Shown: piece after piece, positions 26,770 to 34,852 of the stretch
Layout: every line of letters starts with the position of its first letter
How positions within the stretch are numbered: position 1 is the stretch's first letter
Source of the DNA: Acholeplasmataceae bacterium UBA4853
GTDB lineage: Bacteria; Bacillota_I; Bacilli_A; Acholeplasmatales; Acholeplasmataceae
Length of the DNA: 64,000 bases
NCBI GenBank assembly: GCA_002399815.1
Contig: DHEJ01000010.1
Coordinates: forward strand, 4,608 to 68,607
Direction: 5' to 3'
Made by a program: the position numbers and the translations under genes
Notes under the pieces: model-generated
Told to the model about the DNA's origin: nothing
Databases searched by the model: none
Seen by the model: the letters and a program-made list of their open reading frames with translations, nothing else

Positions 26770-27804
26770 ATGAAAGATCACGTAGGAATCGTCGGAACTG
26801 GTATTTATTTACCTGAAGGACGTATGAGTGCAAAACAAATTGCAGAACAGACAAATGGTGTTTGGTCAGAAGCTGCAGTTATTGATAAATTAGGTATTAA
26901 ACAAAAAGTTGTACCAGGTTTAAGTGCATCTGATGGTACCCAAGAAATGGGTGCCTTAGCAGCGCTTGATGCATTAAAAAATACAGGTATGAATCCACTT
27001 GAGATTGACGTTATTTTAAGTGTATCTGAAGAATGGAAAGAATATCCTTTAACAACATCTGCATTATATATCCAAGATCGTATCGGTGCTACAAATGCCT
27101 GGGGTATCGATGTTCAAAATAGATGTTGTACAACTGTATCTGCATTAAAAATGGCTAAAGATATGTTGATTGCTGATGAAGAAGTCAATGTAATCATGGT
27201 TGTTGGTGGTTATAGAAATGGTGATTTTGTCGATTATACTGACAAAAACATGTCTATGATGTATAATTTAGGTGCAGGTGGTGGAGCAATCATCTTAAAG
27301 AAAAACTATGGTAAAAACCTACTTTTAGGCTCACATATGATAGGTGATGGTTCATTATCACGTACAGCAGGTGTAGAAATTGGTGGTATTGCACATCCAA
27401 TTACTAAAGATAATTTAGATGAAGCAAAACAATCCTTAAGATTAATGGATCCAATAAAAATGAAGAATAGATTAAATGATGTTTCTATGCCAAACTGGTT
27501 TAAATGTATTGATGAGGCATTGAGAAAATCAAATCTAGAAAGAAAAGATATTGGATTTTTAGATATATTACATATTAAACGTAGTGGTCATGATGGTATG
27601 GTTGCAGATTTAGGTTTAAATCCTGACCAAACTATTTATTTAGAAGAATATGGTCATATTGGACAAATTGATCAAATATTATCACTACATTTAGCTTTAC
27701 AAGAAGGTAAAGTAAAAGATGGTACTGTTGTAGCTATGCTTGCAGCAGGTATTGGATATGTTTGGGCTGCAAACATTATTAAATGGGGAAAACATTCATC
27801 CTAA
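26770..27804 (+). CDS. 3-oxoacyl synthase III-like (FabH/thiolase-fold) protein with altered active site
   Basis: 344 aa thiolase-fold protein of the KAS III group. By alignment by eye the nucleophile is C119 (GIDVQNRCC), matching AACSG of FabH, and H268 (ILHIKRSGHD) matches the His of PHQAN. The third residue, Asn of YGNTS in FabH, is replaced: the segment reads YGHIGQ, with H296 at that place. So it is not a standard FabH. Possible roles are an acyl transfer or HMG-CoA-synthase-like condensation step, or a hydrolase or acyltransferase for the pathway substrate. AAAGGAG SD before the ATG; 16 bases to the next gene. Confidence 0.75.
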   Translation: MKDHVGIVGTGIYLPEGRMSAKQIAEQTNGVWSEAAVIDKLGIKQKVVPGLSASDGTQEMGALAALDALKNTGMNPLEIDVILSVSEEWKEYPLTTSALYIQDRIGATNAWGIDVQNRCCTTVSALKMAKDMLIADEEVNVIMVVGGYRNGDFVDYTDKNMSMMYNLGAGGGAIILKKNYGKNLLLGSHMIGDGSLSRTAGVEIGGIAHPITKDNLDEAKQSLRLMDPIKMKNRLNDVSMPNWFKCIDEALRKSNLERKDIGFLDILHIKRSGHDGMVADLGLNPDQTIYLEEYGHIGQIDQILSLHLALQEGKVKDGTVVAMLAAGIGYVWAANIIKWGKHSS

Positions 27805-27819
27805 TTAAGGAGTATCTCA

Positions 27820-29139
27820 ATGTATAAAGACAAAGTAATTACTGCATTAGAAGCAGTAAATCTAGTTAAATCAAATGATCATATCGTTGTTGGTATGACG
27901 GCTGCTGAGCCTCAGAATTTTATGAATTCTTTACATTTAGTTGCTGATAAAGTAAAAAATGTAACTGTCTCATCCTGTTTACCGATATTAGAAGCAGAGT
28001 TCTTTATGAATAAAAAATATAAAGAGTCTTTTAATGTTGGCGGATGGTTTTATACCAATACCTTAAGAAAGATTCACCACAATGGTAATATTTCTTTTAT
28101 ACCAAATCATTTACATTTAGCTGGTAAAAAGAGATTTCAACATAAAAAACCTAATGTGTTTGCTATGGCTGCCTCGATGCCTGATAAGCATGGATTTATT
28201 TCATTATCTGTTCAAAATGTATATGAAATGGAAGCCATTGAATTAGCAGACATTGTAATTATTGAAATTAATCCGAATTTCCCTAGAACTTTTGGAGATA
28301 ATCAAGTCCATATTTCTCAAGTGGATTATATTATTGAATCAAATTATAAAGTACCTTCAATATTAAACTCAGAACCAAATGAAAAAGATATCATTATTGG
28401 TAAATTAATTGCAGATCAAATTCCTGATGGAGCAACACTTCAATTAGGCATTGGCGGTATTCCAAATGCCGTTGCTGCAAGTTTAAAAGATAAGAAGGAT
28501 TTAGGTATTCATACTGAGATGTTTACTAACGGTATGATGGATTTAATTAAAGCTGGTGTGGTTACTGGAAATAAAAAGAACTTTTATAAAGGGCGTCACG
28601 TCACAGCGTTTGCATTTGGTTCACAAGAACTTTATGATTTTTTAGATAACAATCCATCAGTATACTTCATGCGTGGTAATGAAGGTAATGATCCAAGTGT
28701 TATTGGTAAAAACGATAATCAAATTAGTATTAATACAACGATTGAAGTCGATTTAACAGGACAATGTGCATCTGAATCGATTGGACATGTACAATTTTCT
28801 GGTACTGGTGGACAATCAGATACATCAGTTGGTGCACAAAATTCTAAGGGTGGAAAATCATTTATTTCTCTTTATTCAACAGCTATGGTGAAAAATCCAG
28901 TGACTAATGAACGTGAAGAAATTTCAAAAATTGTATCTGTATTAAAACCAGGTGCTGCAGTATCTTTATCTAGAAATGATGTTGATTATGTCGTTACTGA
29001 ATATGGTATTGTTTCACTTAGAGGTACAACGATTGCTGAACGTACTGAATTATTAATATCTATTGCACATCCTAAATTTAGAGAACAATTAAGAAAAGAA
29101 GCAATTCAATATGGTTTCATTGGATCACCAAATGAGTAG
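27820..29139 (+). CDS. acetyl-CoA hydrolase/transferase-family CoA-transferase
   Basis: 439 aa CoA-transferase of the group that holds 4-hydroxybutyrate and butyryl-CoA:acetate CoA-transferases. LGIGGIPNAVAASL is the glycine-rich CoA-binding loop, and E233 in GIHTEMFTNG corresponds by position to the catalytic Glu of that group. FSGTGGQSD is the usual downstream motif. It would move CoA from acetyl-CoA (or another donor) to a free acid without using ATP. With thiolase and reductase in the same operon, activation of a hydroxy or oxo acid is the simplest reading. Overlaps the next gene by 8 bases. Confidence 0.87.
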   Translation: MYKDKVITALEAVNLVKSNDHIVVGMTAAEPQNFMNSLHLVADKVKNVTVSSCLPILEAEFFMNKKYKESFNVGGWFYTNTLRKIHHNGNISFIPNHLHLAGKKRFQHKKPNVFAMAASMPDKHGFISLSVQNVYEMEAIELADIVIIEINPNFPRTFGDNQVHISQVDYIIESNYKVPSILNSEPNEKDIIIGKLIADQIPDGATLQLGIGGIPNAVAASLKDKKDLGIHTEMFTNGMMDLIKAGVVTGNKKNFYKGRHVTAFAFGSQELYDFLDNNPSVYFMRGNEGNDPSVIGKNDNQISINTTIEVDLTGQCASESIGHVQFSGTGGQSDTSVGAQNSKGGKSFISLYSTAMVKNPVTNEREEISKIVSVLKPGAAVSLSRNDVDYVVTEYGIVSLRGTTIAERTELLISIAHPKFREQLRKEAIQYGFIGSPNE

Positions 29140-29950
29140 TTTTACATATTTAAATAAATCCATTTACTATGATATTAAAGGTGATAAATCACCATTATTA
29201 CTACTAAATGGTATTATGATGTCCACTAAAAGTTGGGAACCTTTTGTAGATACTTTATCAGCAAACTTCAAATTAATCAGACTTGATTTTTTTGACCAAG
29301 GACAAAGTGATTCTTTTGAATCACCTTATCAACAAGATCTTCAAGTGGATTTAATCAAAGCATTACTTGATCATTTAAATATTTCTAAAGTACATATTGT
29401 AGGTATTAGTTATGGTGGCGAGGTTGCATTAAAATTTGCAACAAAGTATATTTCTTTTATCGATAGATTGATGATTTTTAATTCTGTATCCTATACGACT
29501 CAGACATTAGCTAAAACTGGCCATGTTTGGAATACCTATGCAAAAGAAAGAGATACTTTAAATTATTATGAGGAAACCATTCCTGTAATTTATTCTAAGT
29601 CGTTTATTTTAGCTAATCAAGAATGGATGGAAAAGCGAAAAACCTATTTAATTAATGGTCCTTTTAAAGATCCAAATTTTTTAGACTGTATGATTAGATT
29701 AACTAATTCCGCTGAGCATTATGATATCAGAAATGATTTATCAAAGATTAACGTACCAGTTTTAATTGTTGGTGCAGAAGAAGATTATTTAACACCACTT
29801 GTACATCAAAGACTTCTACATAAAAATTTAAGCTCATCTAAACTAGTGATATTACCTGGTGTTGGTCATGCATCGATGTATGAAGTACCTGAGTTATTTA
29901 CTGCATTAATCATTGGATTTTTTAATACGTCATTAAAATATACAATCTAG
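29132..29950 (+). CDS. alpha/beta hydrolase
   Basis: About 272 aa alpha/beta-hydrolase fold. The nucleophile elbow is GISYGGE (Ser), the acid region is VPVLIVGAEEDYLTP and the His is in GVGHASM. The oxyanion-hole HG of many relatives is replaced by NGIMMS. ATG 29132 overlaps the CoA-transferase stop (ATGAGTAG), so I take it as the start. Likely an esterase, lactonase or thioesterase supplying or removing acyl groups for the pathway; the substrate is not known. Confidence 0.82.
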   Translation: MSSFTYLNKSIYYDIKGDKSPLLLLNGIMMSTKSWEPFVDTLSANFKLIRLDFFDQGQSDSFESPYQQDLQVDLIKALLDHLNISKVHIVGISYGGEVALKFATKYISFIDRLMIFNSVSYTTQTLAKTGHVWNTYAKERDTLNYYEETIPVIYSKSFILANQEWMEKRKTYLINGPFKDPNFLDCMIRLTNSAEHYDIRNDLSKINVPVLIVGAEEDYLTPLVHQRLLHKNLSSSKLVILPGVGHASMYEVPELFTALIIGFFNTSLKYTI

Positions 29951-29961
29951 AGAGGTAAAAA

Positions 29962-30840
29962 ATGCAACAAAAAAGTGTGTTACTTAAAAACGGGGAAACC
30001 CTAAATTATTATGAACAAGGTAATTGTAAGGATGTCTTACTATTAATTCATGGTAATACATCATCAGCAATGTTTTTTGAACCATTATTCGAAAAACTAC
30101 CAAAAAGTATTCGTGTGATTGCACCAGATTTAAGAGGTTTTGGTAAATCAAGTTATGTCAATAAAATTGAAACCTTAAGTGATTTTTCATATGATATTTC
30201 ATTGTTCTTAGAGGCATTGGATATCAAATATGTTGATATCTTAGGTTGGAGTTTAGGCGGTGTTATTGCCTTAGACTTTGCTTTAAATTACCAATCAATG
30301 ACTGATGCACTCATTTTATTATCATCAGGTTCCTTAAAAGGGTACCCAATCTTTAAAAAAGATGCTACTGGAAAACCTCTTTTAGGACAAATTTATGAAT
30401 CAAAAGATGCATTATCAAAAGATATGGTTCAAGTATTACCGCTTTTAAATGCTTATCAAACACAAAATGTAGCATTTATGGAATACATTTATGATTTAGC
30501 AATTTATACAGGTAAAAAACCTGATAAAGAAAAAAATAGAGTTTGGATGCAAGATGCATTACTTCAAAGAAATTTAGTCGACGTTGACTGGGCATTAGCA
30601 AACTATAATGCATCAAATACACCAAGTTTATATCAACCTGGTAGTGGAAAGATTAATAATTTAAAATCTAAGACACTAATCATTTGGGGTGATAAAGATA
30701 TTACTGTACCAAAGTTTATGTTTGATGAAAATGTTTCTATGATTCCTGATAATGACCATATTATTTATGAAAATTGTGGTCACTCAATTGTTGTAGATGA
30801 TCCTGAAAGATTGGCAATTGATATCGTATCATTTATCTGA
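29962..30840 (+). CDS. alpha/beta hydrolase
   Basis: 292 aa, a second member of the same fold with full motifs: LLIHGNTSS for the oxyanion hole, LGWSLGG for the Ser elbow, LIIWGDKDITVP for the acid, and NCGHSIVVDDP for the His. It ends in TGA, evidence for the standard code. AGAGGT SD; last gene of the operon, followed by a strong terminator. The two hydrolases differ in their lid regions, so they probably act on different esters. Confidence 0.85.
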   Translation: MQQKSVLLKNGETLNYYEQGNCKDVLLLIHGNTSSAMFFEPLFEKLPKSIRVIAPDLRGFGKSSYVNKIETLSDFSYDISLFLEALDIKYVDILGWSLGGVIALDFALNYQSMTDALILLSSGSLKGYPIFKKDATGKPLLGQIYESKDALSKDMVQVLPLLNAYQTQNVAFMEYIYDLAIYTGKKPDKEKNRVWMQDALLQRNLVDVDWALANYNASNTPSLYQPGSGKINNLKSKTLIIWGDKDITVPKFMFDENVSMIPDNDHIIYENCGHSIVVDDPERLAIDIVSFI

Positions 30841-30847
30841 TTTAATT

Positions 30848-30880
30848 AAAGCTGGTTAACATGAGACCAGCTTTTTATTT
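30848..30880 (+). terminator. intrinsic terminator ending the thiolase operon
   Basis: AAAGCTGGT (30848-30856), 9-base loop, ACCAGCTTT (30866-30874), then TTATTT. Confidence 0.88.
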
Positions 30881-30938
30881 GGTATATAGTTTATATAAAT
30901 AAAGCATGGTATAATTTAACATAAGTAGGTGATTTTTT

Positions 30939-32303
30939 TTGGAACAAAAGATTAAAGTTAATGATGTTATTGAACTTGATATTAAACGAATGGGGATTAA
31001 CGGAGAAGGGGTTGGCTATTTTGAAAAGTTAGCCGTTTTTGTTGATAATGCATTACCTGGTGAAAAGATTAAAGTATTAGTAACAGAAGTATTTGATAAT
31101 CGAGCAAATGCTACACTTATTGATATTATTGTCCAATCCAAAGATCGTATTGCACCTTTTTGTAGTGTTTATGATGCCTGTGGTGGATGTCAAACTCAAC
31201 ACTTTGATTATCAAGCAATGCTTACACAAAAAAGAGAAATCTTAATTAAATCATTAGATAGATATTTAAAACGTTATGACAAGCATATCATTAAGGAAAC
31301 CATTGGTATGGATGATCCGATGCATTATCGTAATAAAGCATCACTACCACTTCGAAAACTGATGGGTAAAAATCGTTTCGGAATGTATGAACGTGGCACA
31401 AATGACTTTATTCCAATTGATGATTGTGGTGTCCAAAACTCTAAAATTAATGAAGTTCTATCAACTATTGTATCCTTAATGGATCGCTATCAAATAGATG
31501 CTTTTGATGTTAAAACAAATACTGGGTACATTTCTAATGTCGTTGTTAGAACAACACAACTGATCAATGAGGTCCAAATCGTTTTTGTGGTTCCTAAAAA
31601 AATGACATTTATGGATGCATTTATTATGAATCTAGTGACAATTCATCCAGAAATTAAATCAATTTATTATGTTATAAATGATTTTCATAAGCAATCGTTT
31701 TTTACAGAAGAAAGTATTTTAATTTATGGGAAGCAAACCATTGAAGAAAAACTTCAAAAATTTGATTTTTCATTAAAACCTGATGTGTTCTTTCAGTTAA
31801 ATATTGTTCAAGCAGATAAGTTCTATCAAATGATGGAGACACTTGCTGATTTAAAAGGTCATGAAATCATCATAGATGCATATGCTGGTATTGCACCAAT
31901 TTCACATTATATGCATAAAAAAGCGAAAAAGATATACGCTATAGAGACTAATGAAGAAGCATTTTTATCAGCTAAGAATGCTTTAGAAAAAAATCAAATT
32001 TTTAATGTCACACTTTTAAAAGATGAGTTAAATCATGCGCTTGAAAATCTAAGTGAAACGCATATAGACTTAATGCTCTTAGATCCTACTAAGGTAGGAT
32101 TAGGTATAGATACGATAAACGCAATCAAAAAATACTTACCAAAACGGATTATCTATGGTTCTAGCAATCCTTCTACACTTGCAAAAGATTTAGTTGACTT
32201 AACTGAAGTCTATGATATTGTAAGTATCATTCCTTTTGATATGTTTCCTTATACGAGTTTGGTTGAGAGTATCACATTGCTTGAATTAAAAACAGTTTTG
32301 TAA
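30939..32303 (+). CDS. RlmD/RlmCD-like 23S rRNA m5U methyltransferase paralogue lacking the catalytic Cys
   Basis: 454 aa: N-terminal TRAM domain (about 1-60), Fe-S region, then Rossmann methyltransferase domain. The four Fe-S cysteines C75, C81, C84 and C163 are all present with the same spacing as in E. coli RumA. In contrast the methyl-transfer nucleophile is missing: the conserved SCNPxT reads SSNPST (S409), and DPPR reads DPTK. E443 of the proton-abstracting region is kept. The SAM loop is DAYAGIAP, not the usual CGxG. Start is TTG 30939 with AGGTGA 6 bases before it; no ATG fits. Probably no longer an m5U methyltransferase; it could bind RNA or act with the paralogue at 39983. Confidence 0.82.
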   Translation: MEQKIKVNDVIELDIKRMGINGEGVGYFEKLAVFVDNALPGEKIKVLVTEVFDNRANATLIDIIVQSKDRIAPFCSVYDACGGCQTQHFDYQAMLTQKREILIKSLDRYLKRYDKHIIKETIGMDDPMHYRNKASLPLRKLMGKNRFGMYERGTNDFIPIDDCGVQNSKINEVLSTIVSLMDRYQIDAFDVKTNTGYISNVVVRTTQLINEVQIVFVVPKKMTFMDAFIMNLVTIHPEIKSIYYVINDFHKQSFFTEESILIYGKQTIEEKLQKFDFSLKPDVFFQLNIVQADKFYQMMETLADLKGHEIIIDAYAGIAPISHYMHKKAKKIYAIETNEEAFLSAKNALEKNQIFNVTLLKDELNHALENLSETHIDLMLLDPTKVGLGIDTINAIKKYLPKRIIYGSSNPSTLAKDLVDLTEVYDIVSIIPFDMFPYTSLVESITLLELKTVL

Positions 32304-32501
32304 GCTGTCAAAGCTATGTAGCAAAATGACAAAAAATAAGGTATATTGTATTAAATGAAGACTAAAATTTTCATTAAATGGTTGGAGATTTACGAAGGCA
32401 TCAAGAGATCATAGAAGATCTGTGAAATATCAAAGAGTTGAATTGAAACCTTCATTTATAAAGTACCATCTACGCAACAAACATATTATTTAATATAGTA
32501 T

Positions 32502-32531
32502 AATATATGGTGTGGAAACACACCATATATT
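32502..32531. promoter_or_regulatory. 30-bp perfect palindrome overlapping the -10 box of the ABC-fusion operon
   Basis: Arms of 13 bases (AATATATGGTGTG at 32502-32514 and its complement at 32519-32531) around GAAA. A TATAAT box at 32499-32504 overlaps the left arm, and GAGG plus ATG 32549 follow shortly. Since transcripts from that box would start inside the palindrome, an operator reading is better than an RNA hairpin. The 245-base gap 32304-32548 otherwise holds no gene I can support. Confidence 0.55.
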
Positions 32532-32548
32532 CTTTAAAGAGGTTATGA

Positions 32549-34852
32549 ATGATTAAGGTTAAGATCGATAAACATCAACTGAATAATAATGGAACAATAT
32601 TTGAAATAAAAGATGTTGATTTTGAAGTCAAAATGAATGCTTTTTATGCATTAGTTGGTAAGTCAGGTTCTGGAAAGACTTCTATTTTAAACTTTATTTA
32701 TGGACTAGGTAAAATTCAAGAAGGCAGTCTTAAATTTAACGAATCGTTGAAACATGATGATTTTGAATATATTACTGTTGATAATAATATTTTCTATGCA
32801 TTAACAGTCATTGAAAATCTAAATTTATACGAACATAATGAAGAAAGGATTAATTCAATTTTAAATAGACTGCAAATCTTAAACCTAAAACATAAAAAAT
32901 GCTATGAGTTATCTAAAGGTGAACAGCAAAGAATCGCTATAGCAAAATCTATATTAAGTTCGAAAAAAGTGATTTTGATTGATGAACCGACTGCAAATTT
33001 AAATACTGAACTTGGAGAAGTAGTATTCCAGATTTTTAATGAAATTAGCAAGAATAAAACTATCATTGTAGCAACTCATGAAAAGAAATATGCACAAACT
33101 TATGCAGACAAAGTGATTGAATTAGAAAACGGAAGACTTGTATCAGATAAAGATATAAATCCAGTTAAGAGAGTTCTTGATTATGACCAACCATCTAACC
33201 AAAATGGTTTTAAGAATTTTCTACTGATCTTAAAACTATACTTTATTAAATTGTTTAAAAAACCAATAACTTTCATATTTAGTTTTGTATTCATACTCTT
33301 AACATTTCTGAGCATATTTGTTTATGATGCAATCACCAAGATTGATGAAGAAAGTTCACTGATTAACTCATTTGAAAATTTACCATATGAATATTATAAA
33401 GTACATCTTGGCGATTTAAACGGTTCTCTAGAGGAGTCATTTTTACAAATATTTCAATTTAGAACACTACAGAGTATTAATACAAGTGTTACTTTTGATA
33501 GCCAAGATACATTTAAAATAACAGGCAAAAGTATTGAAAACTATATAATTGACACAGATTTATATCCGAATACTCCTGATATTGAATATTACCCAATCAT
33601 TGTTAATGAAAAGTTATTAGATTTAATAATGAATGAAACTGGTATCTTGATTTCGGTTGGAGATGTATTTCCTAGCGGATTTTCATCTACTTATCCAGTA
33701 GAAATTAGATTAATTGTTGTTGATACTTTTACAGCAGAAACATTTGAAGAAGATAGTAATCTCCTATTCCCATCAGTTATTTCAAAAGATGTGTATCTAA
33801 CATACATTAAAAAAACTGGTATTGAGGATTACACAATAGGAAGATCATTTGCAGATTATACTGATAAATATAACTCATATTTAGCATCATACCCTAATAA
33901 AGAACCTTATACAGGTGTCTTTAAGCATTCAGAAAAATTAAAACTTGTTACAAGTCAAATGTTAAGCAATGAATATATGAATATGGAAGAAGTTGAAGTA
34001 ACAACCGGTTACTATTATTATGGGCAATTCCCGCAAGAAAAAAACGAAGTCATGATTTCTGATGTTTACTTATTTAACTTACTCAATGAGAATGTAACAA
34101 AAGATTCTGTTGAACAAGCATATCTCGATTCTAATGTCTTTAAGGTTGAAGATGTTTTAACCTATTTTAACGATAACTTTGGATTAGAAGATATTAGAAT
34201 TGTGGGATTCTTTGGTTATTATGATCAAAGTGTTCAAATACACTATGGTCATATGATCATCAGTGATTTGTTATTTGATGAAATCAATGAAAGTATTGTA
34301 AGTAATAATTTATTAACTGAAAGTGATTCCAGTAGTGTTATTTTTAATAAAAATCAACTATTAGATAATCTCGATAAAATATTTGATAAATCGTTGACTT
34401 TAGGTATTAATCATTATGATAATTTTAATTTTGCCTACAACAATGCAATACAATTTAAAAATTTCTTATTAGTTGTTATCGTTTTTGTTTTTGTAATATC
34501 TTTTGTATTCATGTATATATATATCAAGAATTATCAAAAAGAAACATTTAGTGATGATTTAAGATTCATCTTTATGGGAAAGAAAAAATCAGAAGTTATT
34601 TCTTATCACATCCTTGTTGTTAGCATGTTTATGATAATTCCAGCGATAATCGTAGGTATATTATCAAATAATATATTAAATGCAATTATGATCATGTTTA
34701 CTGGATCTAATCAATTATTAAATCTAGTTATTACAGGTATCAGTCCAGTCGTTTCACTTCTAATACCATTTGGTGCATTCTTATTACTGATTATAATAGA
34801 AGTTTTCCTTATGACAAAAAATAAGATGTTGGAATATATACGATATGAATAA
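32549..34852 (+). CDS. ABC transporter, ATPase fused to FtsX/MacB-like permease (first of pair)
   Basis: 767 aa fusion. Residues about 1-205 are an ABC ATPase: Walker A GKSGSGKTS, signature LSKGEQQR, Walker B VILIDEPTANL, switch ATHEK. One membrane helix follows near residues 234-255, then a large external domain of about 370 residues, then three helices at the C-terminus. This is the MacB/FtsX topology (four helices, large extracytoplasmic domain between helices 1 and 2). Such systems work by mechanotransmission and often handle peptides, lipoproteins or cell-surface targets. Overlaps its partner by 8 bases; the two fusions probably form a heterodimer. Confidence 0.85.
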   Translation: MIKVKIDKHQLNNNGTIFEIKDVDFEVKMNAFYALVGKSGSGKTSILNFIYGLGKIQEGSLKFNESLKHDDFEYITVDNNIFYALTVIENLNLYEHNEERINSILNRLQILNLKHKKCYELSKGEQQRIAIAKSILSSKKVILIDEPTANLNTELGEVVFQIFNEISKNKTIIVATHEKKYAQTYADKVIELENGRLVSDKDINPVKRVLDYDQPSNQNGFKNFLLILKLYFIKLFKKPITFIFSFVFILLTFLSIFVYDAITKIDEESSLINSFENLPYEYYKVHLGDLNGSLEESFLQIFQFRTLQSINTSVTFDSQDTFKITGKSIENYIIDTDLYPNTPDIEYYPIIVNEKLLDLIMNETGILISVGDVFPSGFSSTYPVEIRLIVVDTFTAETFEEDSNLLFPSVISKDVYLTYIKKTGIEDYTIGRSFADYTDKYNSYLASYPNKEPYTGVFKHSEKLKLVTSQMLSNEYMNMEEVEVTTGYYYYGQFPQEKNEVMISDVYLFNLLNENVTKDSVEQAYLDSNVFKVEDVLTYFNDNFGLEDIRIVGFFGYYDQSVQIHYGHMIISDLLFDEINESIVSNNLLTESDSSSVIFNKNQLLDNLDKIFDKSLTLGINHYDNFNFAYNNAIQFKNFLLVVIVFVFVISFVFMYIYIKNYQKETFSDDLRFIFMGKKKSEVISYHILVVSMFMIIPAIIVGILSNNILNAIMIMFTGSNQLLNLVITGISPVVSLLIPFGAFLLLIIIEVFLMTKNKMLEYIRYE

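Noticed and set aside
18843..30840. Complete fatty-acid beta-oxidation operon
   Set aside because: Acyl-CoA dehydrogenase and enoyl-CoA hydratase genes are absent from the block; only reductase, thiolase and CoA-transferase steps are supported.
32355..32490. Possible broken reading frames in the gap before the ABC-fusion genes
   Set aside because: Short frames (about 20 and 38 codons) with no SD and no recognisable family; not enough to call a remnant.
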